A stretch of DNA of 64,000 nt from an uncultured Prevotellaceae bacterium (GCA_937898415.1 CALDLA010000010.1:1-64000); one strand, 5' to 3'. Counted from the first letter of the stretch, positions 51,597-60,762 are shown. Numbers and translations: made by a program. The notes: generated by a model from the letters alone, not told the origin.

Positions 51597-51633
51597 TGAA
51601 CCCCAGATGTTAGACAAGAACTATTGGGGTTCA
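51597..51633. repeat. perfect 9-bp inverted repeat
   Basis: TGAACCCCA (51597-51605) and TGGGGTTCA (51625-51633) around a 19-base loop, directly after the recombinase terminator. It could be a second hairpin or part of a recombination site. Confidence 0.5.
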
Positions 51634-51748
51634 TATTGTGAAAGCATTAGACAGTAGTAGAAATGAGTCCCATCACTAATGAACATTACCACTCATCACA
51701 TATTTGTACAGTTTATCCCAGATTTTTTGTAGATCTCGCAACTATCCG

Positions 51749-51756
51749 TACCTTTG
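51749..51756 (+). promoter_or_regulatory. -7 promoter box for the acetyltransferase gene
   Basis: TACCTTTG, 23 bases before the ATG at 51780. It excludes the earlier in-frame ATG at 51663. Confidence 0.65.
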
Positions 51757-51779
51757 CATCGTCAAACGATAAAAAGAAG

Positions 51780-52298
51780 ATGGAAACAGAATGGATTCTA
51801 TTACGCCCTTGGCAGGATAGCGATGCCGAAACGCTGTTTAAATACGCCAGTGACCCTGATGTTGGACCTCGCGCCGGATGGCCACCACATAAGTCGGTTG
51901 AGGATAGTCTGGAGATTATTCGAACTGTCTTCAACGCAGAAGGGATGTGGGCAGTGATATGGAAAGAGTCAGGAGAGGCCATTGGTGGTGTAGGCTACCT
52001 TCCGGCATCCGCATCAAACCTGAAGATTGCAGAAGATCATGCGGAAGTGGGGTATTGGATAGCCCGTCCGTATTGGGGCAAAGGCATCTGTACTGAAGCA
52101 CTTCTGATGGTCATCGACTATTGTTTTAATGAAAAGGGATTCACTACACTTTGGGGTGACTACTTTCCTTCAAACCCGGCTTCTGGCCGCGTGATGGAGA
52201 AGTGCGGATTCGTGGACACTGGCGAGGAAACTATATGTCCCAATCTGGAAGTGGGCTCAGACTGCCCAGTAAGAGTAATGAAATTAATAAAGAAGTAG
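51780..52298 (+). CDS. GNAT family N-acetyltransferase
   Basis: A 172-residue acetyltransferase of the RimJ/RimL-like group. It begins ILLRPWQDSDAETLFKYASD, has GGVGYLP in the central strand, the pair EVGYWIARPYWGKGICTEAL that forms the acetyl-CoA pyrophosphate loop, and FPSNPASGRVMEKCGFVDTG at the end. The acceptor is unknown; ribosomal proteins or small amines are both possible. It is followed after one base by the lipoprotein hydrolase gene. Confidence 0.88.
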   Translation: METEWILLRPWQDSDAETLFKYASDPDVGPRAGWPPHKSVEDSLEIIRTVFNAEGMWAVIWKESGEAIGGVGYLPASASNLKIAEDHAEVGYWIARPYWGKGICTEALLMVIDYCFNEKGFTTLWGDYFPSNPASGRVMEKCGFVDTGEETICPNLEVGSDCPVRVMKLIKK

Positions 52299-52299
52299 T

Positions 52300-54123
52300 A
52301 TGAAAAGAATAGTATTATATTTGTTGTTCGCATTGTTGCTGGTAAGCTGTGGAAAACAGTCTCAGACGCTTAGCAAATTGAAGTCTGAATACGTTACTAT
52401 CGACGATAGTATCCGCGTACATTATAAAATATGGAATGAGTCGGTTGACTCTGATGCAAAGACTATCTGTTTCGTTCACGGCTTCGGCTGTGACATGAAT
52501 ACGTGGGAGAAGCAGTTCGAGGCTTTCCGAGACGGCAAAGACTTGCAACTCGTATTCATCGACCTGCCTGGCTATGGGCTGAGTGATAAGCCACATGTGG
52601 AATACACACTTGATTTCTTTGCTCATGCCATCGATGAAGTGTTGAATGTCAACAGCATCAAAGATGCTGTCTTTGTAGGTCACAGTCTTGGAACGCCCGT
52701 ATGCCGTCAGACGCTGATGACGACAGGCCACAAAGGCGCTTTAGTAGACGTTGACGGTGTATATTGTTTCTACGATGGTACTGAGACTCCAGAATATGTA
52801 GAGGCTGTTAATCAGTTTGGTCACGCCTTTGATGGCGATAACTGTCGTGAGGTGATTACTGGTTTTGTGTCGTCATTGGCTGGTAAGGAAACACCTCAGG
52901 AGATCAACGACTATGCCATGTCAGTAATGCCCGAAACACCCCAATATGTGGCTTCGAGCACAATGCAACACCTTATTGAAAAGAAATGGTGGCCGAATCA
53001 CCAGATTACTCAGCCAGTAATGGTCATCTGTACGCAGAACAGCGGTCTTGATCCTGACAATAAGCAGAAGATGGAGCGCCTCTATCCCAACCTCGACTAT
53101 ACGGAACTGACCACTTGCGGACACTTCATCCACATGGAGCAGCCTGAGATGTTTAACGACAAGCTGAAGGCCTTCATTGCTACGCAGATGAACAACAAAC
53201 AGGCTGGCGAAGTTAAGATTCTATTTGAGATCCGCCCTGAGGTAAACTACGTAACCCATCTCTATACACTAGCTGGACTAGGATTCTCTGACGAAGAATA
53301 CACTGCGAAATATGGTCATACGCTCCCCAAAGCAGCTGTCGATACCTTGCAGAAATACAAGGACCACCTTACGTTCGGACAAGGTGAAGGTGGCATGTTG
53401 TCAGGTACGTTCTTCTTTATGGTCTCAGCAGAGACATTCGCCAATGCGGATAGTCTTCAGAAAGTGATGGACAAATATCAGGAGATGGCCAAAAACCATA
53501 ACTCGCCTGATGAGATCATGAATATAGCCAGTACCATTGCCAAAGTGTATGTCGATAACTACGACAACTATCTCAAGAATGTCTATCCTCAGGCGAAGAA
53601 GGATATGGAGGAACGGATGAATCAGCTGAGCCAACACATGAAGACCCATTCTTTCGTTAAGGATTGGGAGCGCGTAACAGGTTATACTTGGAACAGAGGC
53701 GATTATCATTGGCTATTGTATCGTGCAGGCGCAAAAGGCCCATCGTACAACAATCTGAATGAGAATACCAATACCGTCTATTACAATCAGTATTTGGACT
53801 ATCAACTGGCCATGTTCAGCCATGAGTTCGGTATCTTTCTGATGCAGGATAGAATCGACCCAATCGTGGAGGAAATGAAGGAGTACACTCGTTCACTTGG
53901 CTCTAAGAAGGATCTAACCTACGTGCCTTGGAGTGCCTTCGAGAGTCTAGCCTGCTGGTATAATTGCAAGATAGCTGGGATGGAAACTGAGGATTACCGC
54001 AACTTTGGCAATGCCAACGTGAAGACGTTCTCCCAGATCTTTGATCGTCTCTCTGAGACAGGCATCACAGACCCTGCTGAGTTGTTTCGCAAAGGTATCA
54101 TGGAGTATTTGAAAGAACAATAA
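52300..54123 (+). CDS. lipoprotein: alpha/beta hydrolase fused to a metallopeptidase-like domain
   Basis: A 607-residue lipoprotein (LYLLFALLLVSCGKQS). Residues about 30-300 form an alpha/beta hydrolase: ICFVHGFGCDMNTWEKQ (oxyanion), nucleophile Ser in FVGHSLGTPVC, and His in TTCGHFIHMEQPE. The second half (about 305-607) is helical and resembles secreted gluzincin-type peptidases in layout, but the expected HExxH reads SHEFGIF, so the second zinc His is missing and it is probably inactive. Such a fusion is unusual. The substrate of the hydrolase half (ester or peptide) is not evident. Confidence 0.75.
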   Translation: MKRIVLYLLFALLLVSCGKQSQTLSKLKSEYVTIDDSIRVHYKIWNESVDSDAKTICFVHGFGCDMNTWEKQFEAFRDGKDLQLVFIDLPGYGLSDKPHVEYTLDFFAHAIDEVLNVNSIKDAVFVGHSLGTPVCRQTLMTTGHKGALVDVDGVYCFYDGTETPEYVEAVNQFGHAFDGDNCREVITGFVSSLAGKETPQEINDYAMSVMPETPQYVASSTMQHLIEKKWWPNHQITQPVMVICTQNSGLDPDNKQKMERLYPNLDYTELTTCGHFIHMEQPEMFNDKLKAFIATQMNNKQAGEVKILFEIRPEVNYVTHLYTLAGLGFSDEEYTAKYGHTLPKAAVDTLQKYKDHLTFGQGEGGMLSGTFFFMVSAETFANADSLQKVMDKYQEMAKNHNSPDEIMNIASTIAKVYVDNYDNYLKNVYPQAKKDMEERMNQLSQHMKTHSFVKDWERVTGYTWNRGDYHWLLYRAGAKGPSYNNLNENTNTVYYNQYLDYQLAMFSHEFGIFLMQDRIDPIVEEMKEYTRSLGSKKDLTYVPWSAFESLACWYNCKIAGMETEDYRNFGNANVKTFSQIFDRLSETGITDPAELFRKGIMEYLKEQ

Positions 54124-54228
54124 GGTGTGAATGAAGCCTTCCTTGTTGAAGGCCGCATTCCGCACTCTTGCTGGAACAACATCGAAGGAGTAACGAAAAT
54201 GATAGGTATTACCGTTGTCTGAATAACG

Positions 54229-54762
54229 ATGAACATACTGATTATATCCGGAAGCCCTCGTAAGGGTGGCAATACAGAACTGTTGGCTGAAGCTTTCGCC
54301 AAAGGAGCATCAGCGCACCATCATGTGGAGATAGTATCTGTGCGCGACGTCAAGGTGAATCCGTGTTTGGGTTGTAACGCTTGCTTTGTGAGCGAAGGCA
54401 ACTCTTGTGCCCAGAAGGATGACATGGCCCTCATCTATGAAAAGATGAACCATGCAGATATGCTCGTCATTGCCTCGCCAGTCTATTTCTATGGTATCAG
54501 CGCACAGCTAAAAACCGTTATCGACAGGTTCCACAATCCAATCCGCGACTCGTTCCACATCAAGAAGATGGCATTGTTACTTGTTGGTGCCGCCACGCTG
54601 CCAGAATTGTTTGATGCTATTCTAACGGAATATAACCTTGGCTTGAAATTCTTCAATATGGAGGATGCTGGCAAGGTACTTGTCAGAGGAGTCAAAGACA
54701 AGGGTGACATCAAGGGAACAAGTTTTTTAGAGGATGCATATCAATTAGGCATATCAATATGA
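54229..54762 (+). CDS. NADPH-dependent FMN reductase / flavodoxin-fold protein
   Basis: A 177-residue flavoprotein. ILIISGSPRKGGNTELLAEA is the FMN phosphate-binding loop, CLGCNACFVSEGNSC a Cys motif as in iron-sulfur flavoproteins, and ASPVYFYGISAQLKTVIDR the second flavin loop. Members reduce quinones, nitro compounds or metal complexes with NAD(P)H. The C-terminal part is shorter than in iron-sulfur flavoproteins. Its stop lies 3 bases from the convergent LytTR gene's stop. Confidence 0.85.
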   Translation: MNILIISGSPRKGGNTELLAEAFAKGASAHHHVEIVSVRDVKVNPCLGCNACFVSEGNSCAQKDDMALIYEKMNHADMLVIASPVYFYGISAQLKTVIDRFHNPIRDSFHIKKMALLLVGAATLPELFDAILTEYNLGLKFFNMEDAGKVLVRGVKDKGDIKGTSFLEDAYQLGISI

Positions 54763-54765
54763 AAC

Positions 54766-55659
54766 CTATCCCAGAAGTTCCTTCAGTTTATTGACATTGC
54801 TGCGTGAAACGGGGATGGCATCATGGCTATGGCGCATCACGAGTTGCATGGCACGAGAATTAGAGGAGATTTGTTCCACTTGACCGAGATTGACCATGAA
54901 GGCACGATGACAACGAACTATCATGGGATAAGCCTGTAGTGAATCCTCCATCTGTTTCATCGTGGCACGGAGCATATTGGTATGCACTTCATTTCCTTGT
55001 AACTGGCAAACCTTTACATAGTTACCAACAGCTTCTATATATAATAGGTCTGAAATCTTAAGGGTTACATGTTCGTTGGTGGTACCCTCGAGTGTTATCT
55101 GTGAATCCTGATCAGTACCACCTACTGGAGGGTTATCCTCAGTTTGTCGGGAGACACCTGCGTTTGAAGTCTGCAATTTCTTCAACTGTTCGTTCAATTG
55201 CCTGGTTTCCTCGAGTTCTACAGCCAGATAACGGCTACGGAACTTGAATCGCCAATAAAGTCCAATGGCAAAGGAAAGGAAAGCGATTATCATCAACGTC
55301 TCCAGATAATTGCCTAACGATAGTTTGTTACCTTCTACAAGACTGCTCATCGTCAAGTGGCGATAGAGACAGATGAACAACGACACCAATGGTGTGTTGA
55401 TACATTGGAAACGGAGATTGCGGCTGATGATATAACTGACGCCACGATCGTAGGAGCGCGGCATGCGCACAATGTATCGCAGAATGACTTCCGTCAGGAA
55501 ACAACTCAGCATGCCTAATGCAAATATCGCCAGCAGATGAACACAAGTCTGCCACTGCCACACTTCGAGGCCAAAGGGCTTGAAGATGGCAATCGCCAGC
55601 ACCATGAAAGCGCTACTGATAATGCGGATGCTGATAGTTTCTTTATGACTATTGTTCAT
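54766..55659 (-). CDS. membrane-bound LytTR DNA-binding regulator
   Basis: A 297-residue regulator. Four membrane helices occupy residues 10-150 (for example CVHLLAIFALGMLSCFLTEV), followed by a helix and linker, and a LytTR DNA-binding domain from about 195 (VTLKISDLLYIEAVGNYVKV, MIVRCHRAFMVNLGQVEQIS). The membrane part replaces the receiver domain of classic LytTR regulators, so it probably senses directly. It is divergent from a LiaF-like gene, and direct repeats in that region and before the receptor at 62744 are candidate binding sites. It carries its own promoter box at 55668-55675. Confidence 0.87.
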   Translation of the reverse strand: MNNSHKETISIRIISSAFMVLAIAIFKPFGLEVWQWQTCVHLLAIFALGMLSCFLTEVILRYIVRMPRSYDRGVSYIISRNLRFQCINTPLVSLFICLYRHLTMSSLVEGNKLSLGNYLETLMIIAFLSFAIGLYWRFKFRSRYLAVELEETRQLNEQLKKLQTSNAGVSRQTEDNPPVGGTDQDSQITLEGTTNEHVTLKISDLLYIEAVGNYVKVCQLQGNEVHTNMLRATMKQMEDSLQAYPMIVRCHRAFMVNLGQVEQISSNSRAMQLVMRHSHDAIPVSRSNVNKLKELLG

Positions 55660-55667
55660 ACAGCCAG

Positions 55668-55675
55668 CAAAGGTA
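55668..55675 (-). promoter_or_regulatory. -7 promoter box for the LytTR gene
   Basis: The minus strand reads TACCTTTG nine bases before the ATG at 55659. Confidence 0.6.
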
Positions 55676-55684
55676 CATATTTTA

Positions 55685-55712
55685 AGTGAATAGTGAATAG
55701 TGAATAGTGAAA
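55685..55712. repeat. AGTGAATA tandem repeat
   Basis: Three to four copies of the octamer AGTGAATA between the divergent LytTR and LiaF-like genes, upstream of the -7 box of the LytTR gene. Copy number could affect that promoter's spacing. Confidence 0.7.
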
Positions 55713-55720
55713 AATTTGCT

Positions 55721-55774
55721 TCCGCTCGTCACTTTATACTCATTTCATCCCACTTTTATGCCCGTTTATCACAA
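55721..55774. promoter_or_regulatory. candidate LytTR binding repeats
   Basis: Three loosely related boxes, CCGCTCGTCACTTT, ATTTCATCCCACTTT and CCCGTTTATCACAAA, spaced about 20 bp apart. They resemble the perfect ACCATTCGTCACA pair at 62638-62670. LytTR proteins bind direct repeats about two helical turns apart; the link to this regulator is inference. Confidence 0.35.
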
Positions 55775-55821
55775 ACCTAAGCAGAATATCCCAGATATTT
55801 GGAGGGGTCGTTTTTACCTTA

Positions 55822-55829
55822 TACCTTTG
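55822..55829 (+). promoter_or_regulatory. -7 promoter box for the LiaF-like gene
   Basis: TACCTTTG, 35 bases before the ATG at 55865. Confidence 0.6.
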
Positions 55830-55864
55830 CAATCAGAAATGTTGAACAATAAAAAAGCAAAGTT

Positions 55865-56425
55865 ATGAAACCAAGAACGATTATTGGACTAGTATTCATT
55901 GTAGCCAGCTTAACAAAATTGGCAACCATCTGGGGAATCATCGAATGGAGCTGGTTTGCAAGGGTATCAGAGGAGCCTTGGGTTACCTATTTCTGCATTG
56001 GTCTGCTGATATATGTAGGCGTGAGCCTTATTATCGACAGCTATCGCCGTGACCCCGACCAGTGGCTGCAGCGTCCTCTGCCTATTGGTGAAGACGGAAA
56101 GCGCATCTGCTGCAGCGTGCGCTATGGCGGTGATGAGTATATCTATCGTGGCGAGCCATTCCACGGCGCCCGGCTCGATGCTTTCTTCGGAGGCATCCGA
56201 ATGGATTTGCGGAATGCAGCCATTACAGAGGATGAAGAGATAGAGATCCACACTTTCTTCGGCGGCATAGAACTCTTTGTACCTCAGACGGTGAACGTCC
56301 TTGTCAAGAGCCGCAGCTTCATTGGCGGTGTCGGCAACCATGCTTCAAGAACAGCAGAAAAGGATGCCCACTGCCTCCACATCATTGCCGACAACTTTAT
56401 TGGTGGTGTAGATATTAAGAATTGA
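55865..56425 (+). CDS. LiaF-like membrane protein (cell-wall-active antibiotic response type)
   Basis: A 186-residue protein: two N-terminal membrane helices (IIGLVFIVASLTKLATIW and TYFCIGLLIYVGVSLII), then a soluble beta-helix-like domain with the FFGGIRMDLRNAAI, HTFFGGIELFVPQTV and FIGGVGNH repeats typical of the DUF2154/LiaF C-terminus. In Firmicutes LiaF restrains an envelope-stress response; in Bacteroidetes such genes often neighbour LytTR systems, as here. The role in envelope sensing is inference. Confidence 0.75.
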   Translation: MKPRTIIGLVFIVASLTKLATIWGIIEWSWFARVSEEPWVTYFCIGLLIYVGVSLIIDSYRRDPDQWLQRPLPIGEDGKRICCSVRYGGDEYIYRGEPFHGARLDAFFGGIRMDLRNAAITEDEEIEIHTFFGGIELFVPQTVNVLVKSRSFIGGVGNHASRTAEKDAHCLHIIADNFIGGVDIKN

Positions 56426-56477
56426 TGTCAGATGCAACAAAATTCAGAGTTGTAACGTCAAACAATAAAAAATAGTT

Positions 56478-57722
56478 ATGAAGACAAAAGATTTTTCAAA
56501 GAAATTACTGGTGGCACTTACCTTGATGTTGGCTCTTGCAATGAATGCCAAAGCACAGAAGTCGACCCAAGACAAGCGAGTGATGGCGTTTCAGACGGTG
56601 ATGGCCATGCACGACACCACCTACAAGAATCTGATCAAGGATGGGAAATACAAAGAGGCCATCGCTCCGCTGACCAAGCTCATCAACATCCTCGACACCA
56701 CAACAATCTGTCAGGACACGGAGATTTCGCCCGAAATGATTAAAGCCGCAAAGGCCGATTATCTTTATGACCAGGCCTGCTGCTTTGCCCTGACGAGCCA
56801 AAAGAAACTGGCTTTGGCCACACTCGGGAAATCGGTGGATAGCGGCTATAAGCGCTACGACAACATGCTCAACGACAACGACCTTGCTTCGCTACGCAAG
56901 GACAAGAAATATCAGGCCCTGCTGGCCGAGGTAAAGGACCGCCAGCCGCTGAGCGTGCTCAAGAAATCGGCTCCATATGCCCAAGATACCGTGAAAATGG
57001 ATACCCCTTTCCGCTATGAGTCGAAGGATTCGAAGTGTCTTAGCGTTGTTCGCGAATACTTTAAGCTTGACTCGGTGGCTGGTCAGGGTGACGAACTGTC
57101 GAAAATTATCAACCTGCTGCACTTTGCCCACGACAATATGCGCCACGACGGCGGCAATCGCGCCTTTGCTGAGATGGATGCCATCGACCTGTACAACTAT
57201 TGTAAGACTACGGGCAAAGGCATCAACTGTCGCCAGCTGGCCATATCACTTTGCGAGATGTATCTCTCTATAGGCATCCCTGCCCGTTACGTTACCTGTA
57301 TGCCTGCCGATCCACTCGACTATGAATGCCACGTCATCAATACCGTCTGGTCGAGCCAACTGCAGAAGTGGCTTTATATCGACCCTACGATGGATGCCTG
57401 GGTGACGGACGAGGACGGCACGATGCTCAGCATTGCCGAGGTGCGCGAGCGACTCATTAAGGACCAACCACTGGTACTCTGCGAGACTGCCAACTGGAAC
57501 CATGAGAGCCAGCAGACCAAGGAGTATTATCTGGGATATTACATGGCCAAGAATCTCTACTACTTTGTCTGCAAGAAATACAGTCGGTTCAACCCAGAGA
57601 GCGACTATCGCCCTAATCCTGCAGAGGAAGACATCCGCCTGATTCCCGTAGGCTTCGTCAACGACAACTGGAAGTGCGATACCACTAACGATCCCGATTT
57701 CTTCTGGGCAAAGCCTGAATGA
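56478..57722 (+). CDS. exported transglutaminase-like protein
   Basis: A 414-residue protein with a signal peptide (LLVALTLMLALAMNAKAQ). Residues about 30-170 are helical, TPR-like (YKEAIAPLTKLINILDT, DQACCFALTSQKKLALAT). Residues about 190-370 carry the papain-like transglutaminase core: Cys in GKGINCRQLAISLCEMY, His in YECHVINTVW and Asp in LYIDPTMDAW, forming the usual triad. Bacterial members of this superfamily are mostly peptidases or unknown. Second gene of the cluster after the LiaF-like gene, 52 bases on. Confidence 0.8.
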   Translation: MKTKDFSKKLLVALTLMLALAMNAKAQKSTQDKRVMAFQTVMAMHDTTYKNLIKDGKYKEAIAPLTKLINILDTTTICQDTEISPEMIKAAKADYLYDQACCFALTSQKKLALATLGKSVDSGYKRYDNMLNDNDLASLRKDKKYQALLAEVKDRQPLSVLKKSAPYAQDTVKMDTPFRYESKDSKCLSVVREYFKLDSVAGQGDELSKIINLLHFAHDNMRHDGGNRAFAEMDAIDLYNYCKTTGKGINCRQLAISLCEMYLSIGIPARYVTCMPADPLDYECHVINTVWSSQLQKWLYIDPTMDAWVTDEDGTMLSIAEVRERLIKDQPLVLCETANWNHESQQTKEYYLGYYMAKNLYYFVCKKYSRFNPESDYRPNPAEEDIRLIPVGFVNDNWKCDTTNDPDFFWAKPE

Positions 57723-57732
57723 TATAGCTATA

Positions 57733-58611
57733 ATGAAACAATACAGATACGTTAAGAGCAATGCCTTTACATCAGGCAACTCATTAGGTAATCCTGCGGC
57801 ATGCATATTTACAGGACTAGAGGATTTGACTCCTGAGCAGATGCAGGCAATAGCTGCCGAACATAAGGGATTTGTGATGGAAGTCGTGTTTTGCAGTCAG
57901 TCGGAAGTGGCAGACTGTAAGCTTACCTATTATTCATCAGAGTGTGAGGTGGAGTTCTGTGGACATGGAACCATCGCCACCATGTATACAATGGTGAAGG
58001 AGACACCTGAACTGATAGACAAGCCTGTCATTACAGCCGAGACCAATCGCAAGGGAATCATCGAAGTGTTTAATGCCATCAAAGAAGAGGATGCCGTGTA
58101 TATCACAGCTCCTGATCCTATAGAGCATCCGATGAATCTTTCAGTCGGACAAATCGAGGATGCACTCACTCTGCCTCATGGTGCCGTCCGCAAGGATCTT
58201 CCAACCCGAATTATCGATGCAGGTTTGCGTACGCTCCTTGTTCCCATTACAGACTTCGATACCGAAATTTCTGTCTATCCAAACGAGCAGAGTCTGAAGA
58301 CGTTCTGCGAGAGCAACGATATTGACATCATCCTTGTATTCTCCAAGCAGACGGCTGACACATCAACCTTTGCCCACACCAGAGTCTTTGCGCCCAAATT
58401 CGGCTATCTGGAAGACCCTGCAACAGGCTCTGGCAATATTGCTTTTGCCAACTACCTGCTGAGCGAAGGACTTTGGAAAGGTGAGCCAATCATGATAGAA
58501 CAAGGTGGTAATAATCGTGTATTTAATTCCGTAAAGCTCAAATGCCAGGATGGCAAGGTGCTGTTCGGTGGCAAGGCTACCAAGAAGATAGAAGGAGAGT
58601 ATTATATATAA
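57733..58611 (+). CDS. PhzF family isomerase
   Basis: A 292-residue member of the PhzF/diaminopimelate-epimerase fold. It shows FTSGNSLGNPAACIF, FVMEVVFCSQSEVAD, the catalytic Glu region SSECEVEFCGHGTIATMY and the second-half motif YLEDPATGSGNIAFANYLLSE that binds the substrate. Known members isomerise an aromatic precursor in phenazine synthesis, but most, including those in gut Bacteroidales, have unknown substrates and no other phenazine gene occurs here. It lies 10 bases after the transglutaminase-like gene. Confidence 0.87.
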   Translation: MKQYRYVKSNAFTSGNSLGNPAACIFTGLEDLTPEQMQAIAAEHKGFVMEVVFCSQSEVADCKLTYYSSECEVEFCGHGTIATMYTMVKETPELIDKPVITAETNRKGIIEVFNAIKEEDAVYITAPDPIEHPMNLSVGQIEDALTLPHGAVRKDLPTRIIDAGLRTLLVPITDFDTEISVYPNEQSLKTFCESNDIDIILVFSKQTADTSTFAHTRVFAPKFGYLEDPATGSGNIAFANYLLSEGLWKGEPIMIEQGGNNRVFNSVKLKCQDGKVLFGGKATKKIEGEYYI

Positions 58612-58620
58612 TTCATAGTG

Positions 58621-60753
58621 ATGAAAAGAATTGTTTTGGCTACGACTATCGCCCTTGCGTTTATATCAGCGAGTGGACAGGAGCAACAAGATAGCTTAAA
58701 ATCTGTTAGCATGATGCAGGAGTTGCAGGAGGTTGTCGTGAAGGGCAACCTCCCCAATACCCGTCTGAAGGGCAATGCCATGATAACCCGCATTCAGGGA
58801 ACTCCGCTATCAGATGCAGGCACACTGGGCGAGATGTTGGTGAAAGTGCCTGGCATGACAGGCACGGACGAGGCACCCGAGGTATTGGGGAAGGGTTCTC
58901 CGCTTATCTATATCAATGGCCGACTGATGCGCGACAATAGCGAACTGAAGCGTCTGCGCAGCGAGGAAATCCGCGATGTAGAGGTAATCAATAATCCTGG
59001 TGCGCAGTATGACGCGACAGTGCGGGCCGTGGTGCGCATCCGCACTGTCCGTCAGCAGGGTGACGGCCTCAGTCTCGACCTCACGCTGTCTGATGAGCAC
59101 GACTTGCGTTACGATTTCGATCGTCCGCAGATGAAAGTAGGCGTTAACTATCGTAAGAACGGCGTTGATGTGTTTGGCTCTGTGTATTACTATCATCAGG
59201 ACTATCGTCAGTACAGCACCATCGAGGATATCACCACAACGGATAAGGTGTTCCGTCAATATGGCCCTTATACGATGACGTGGAAGCACGATAACCTGAC
59301 CTATACGGCTGGTGTGAACTGGCAGTTGTCGGACAATCACTCGCTGGGTGTTCGTGCCGATCTGACGCACCAGATGAACGGCAAGAATCAGGTGATTTAC
59401 GATGAGGATGTGTTTGAGAATAATGCCCTTATCGACCACCTCTACTCTCACCAGACCAGCAAGGAGACGAAGCCATTGGGATGGCTCACCAACACCTATT
59501 ATAATGGTAAGTTGGGCAAGCTGGACATCGACTTCAACTTCGATTTCATGAGGAATGGAACGGATACCGACCGCGAGAACGTTGAGCAGAGCAAGGTACA
59601 GGATGATTTCGTCGTCAGCAAGTCGTGCACCAGGAGTCGTCTCTATGCTAGCAAGCTGGTGCTGTCATACCCCGTTTGGAAGGGTGAGATGGCAGCTGGT
59701 ACTGAGATGACATTCGTGAATCGCAACAACACTTATTGGATTGACAAGGCCATAATTGCCAATTCGGATGCCGAAATCACAGAGAACAACGTGGCCGTCT
59801 TTGTCGAATACAGCTGCGATTTCAAGAAGTACGGCAGCGCCTCCGTAGGTCTACGATATGAGCATACGCTCATGGATTATGATGATGCCATCAATAAAGA
59901 CGAAAAGATGCATCGCTCCATGGACGAGTGGTTCCCCACGGCATCCTACTCTGTGACCTTGGGCAAGGTGCAGACGGCTCTGTCGTATAGCATGAAGACC
60001 TATCGCCCCAGCTTCTTCGCTATGAACGATGCCGTGACCTATATCAGTCGTTATATGTATCAGGCCGGAAACTCACAGTTGCTCAACGAGCGCGTGCGCG
60101 ACCTGACGCTGAACGTATCGTACAAGTGGATTACGCTCACTGCCTCGTATGAGCATCTGACGAATCCCATCACCCAATGGAACTTCCTTACTGAGACAGA
60201 TGCGATGCTTTGCAAACACATCAACCTCGATAAGCCCATCAACACACTGAGCGCCTATTTGGCAGTAACGCCTCGCGTAGGCATCTGGTCACTCAATGCA
60301 ACGGCTGGTTTCGAGAAGCAGGACCTCTATCTCGATGTTGAGGGACCTCAGGGCGTATACCGTGTCTATTACGACAAGCCCCAATATACGCTCAATGCCT
60401 ATAACACCTTTACGCTGAAGCATGGCTGGCGATTCGATGTGAACCTGATGTACCGTTCCAGCGGATGCTCGTACAATTTCTACAACGATACTTACAACCT
60501 CCGTCTCGGTCTCGTGGCACAGAAGAGCCTGCTAAAAGACAACTCGCTCACCCTTCGTGCCGCTGTGCTCGACTGCTTCCAGCGCAACCGCATGAACGAA
60601 TTCTCTGATTGCGGTTATAACCAAATTCAGCAGAACAACCGCTTCTCTACCCACAAACTGATGCTATCGCTCATCTATCGCTTGAATGCTACTCGCAGCA
60701 AGTACAAAGGTACCGGCGCAGGTAAGGATGCTCAGGCCAGAATGGGTTCATAA
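58621..60753 (+). CDS. outer-membrane beta-barrel protein, TonB-receptor type
   Basis: A 710-residue outer-membrane protein. After the signal peptide (MKRIVLATTIALAFISASGQ) comes a short plug domain (LGEMLVKVPGMTGTDEAPEV, YINGRLMRDNSELKRLR) and a barrel that fills the rest with alternating, aromatic-ended strands. Unlike the related receptor at 62744 it lacks the N-terminal carboxypeptidase-like domain, and no SusD partner follows. The ligand is unknown. The two are paralogues by their plug (GKGSPLIYINGR versus GKGTPIFYINGR). It begins 9 bases after the PhzF gene. Confidence 0.85.
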   Translation: MKRIVLATTIALAFISASGQEQQDSLKSVSMMQELQEVVVKGNLPNTRLKGNAMITRIQGTPLSDAGTLGEMLVKVPGMTGTDEAPEVLGKGSPLIYINGRLMRDNSELKRLRSEEIRDVEVINNPGAQYDATVRAVVRIRTVRQQGDGLSLDLTLSDEHDLRYDFDRPQMKVGVNYRKNGVDVFGSVYYYHQDYRQYSTIEDITTTDKVFRQYGPYTMTWKHDNLTYTAGVNWQLSDNHSLGVRADLTHQMNGKNQVIYDEDVFENNALIDHLYSHQTSKETKPLGWLTNTYYNGKLGKLDIDFNFDFMRNGTDTDRENVEQSKVQDDFVVSKSCTRSRLYASKLVLSYPVWKGEMAAGTEMTFVNRNNTYWIDKAIIANSDAEITENNVAVFVEYSCDFKKYGSASVGLRYEHTLMDYDDAINKDEKMHRSMDEWFPTASYSVTLGKVQTALSYSMKTYRPSFFAMNDAVTYISRYMYQAGNSQLLNERVRDLTLNVSYKWITLTASYEHLTNPITQWNFLTETDAMLCKHINLDKPINTLSAYLAVTPRVGIWSLNATAGFEKQDLYLDVEGPQGVYRVYYDKPQYTLNAYNTFTLKHGWRFDVNLMYRSSGCSYNFYNDTYNLRLGLVAQKSLLKDNSLTLRAAVLDCFQRNRMNEFSDCGYNQIQQNNRFSTHKLMLSLIYRLNATRSKYKGTGAGKDAQARMGS

Positions 60754-60762
60754 ATAGAACCA

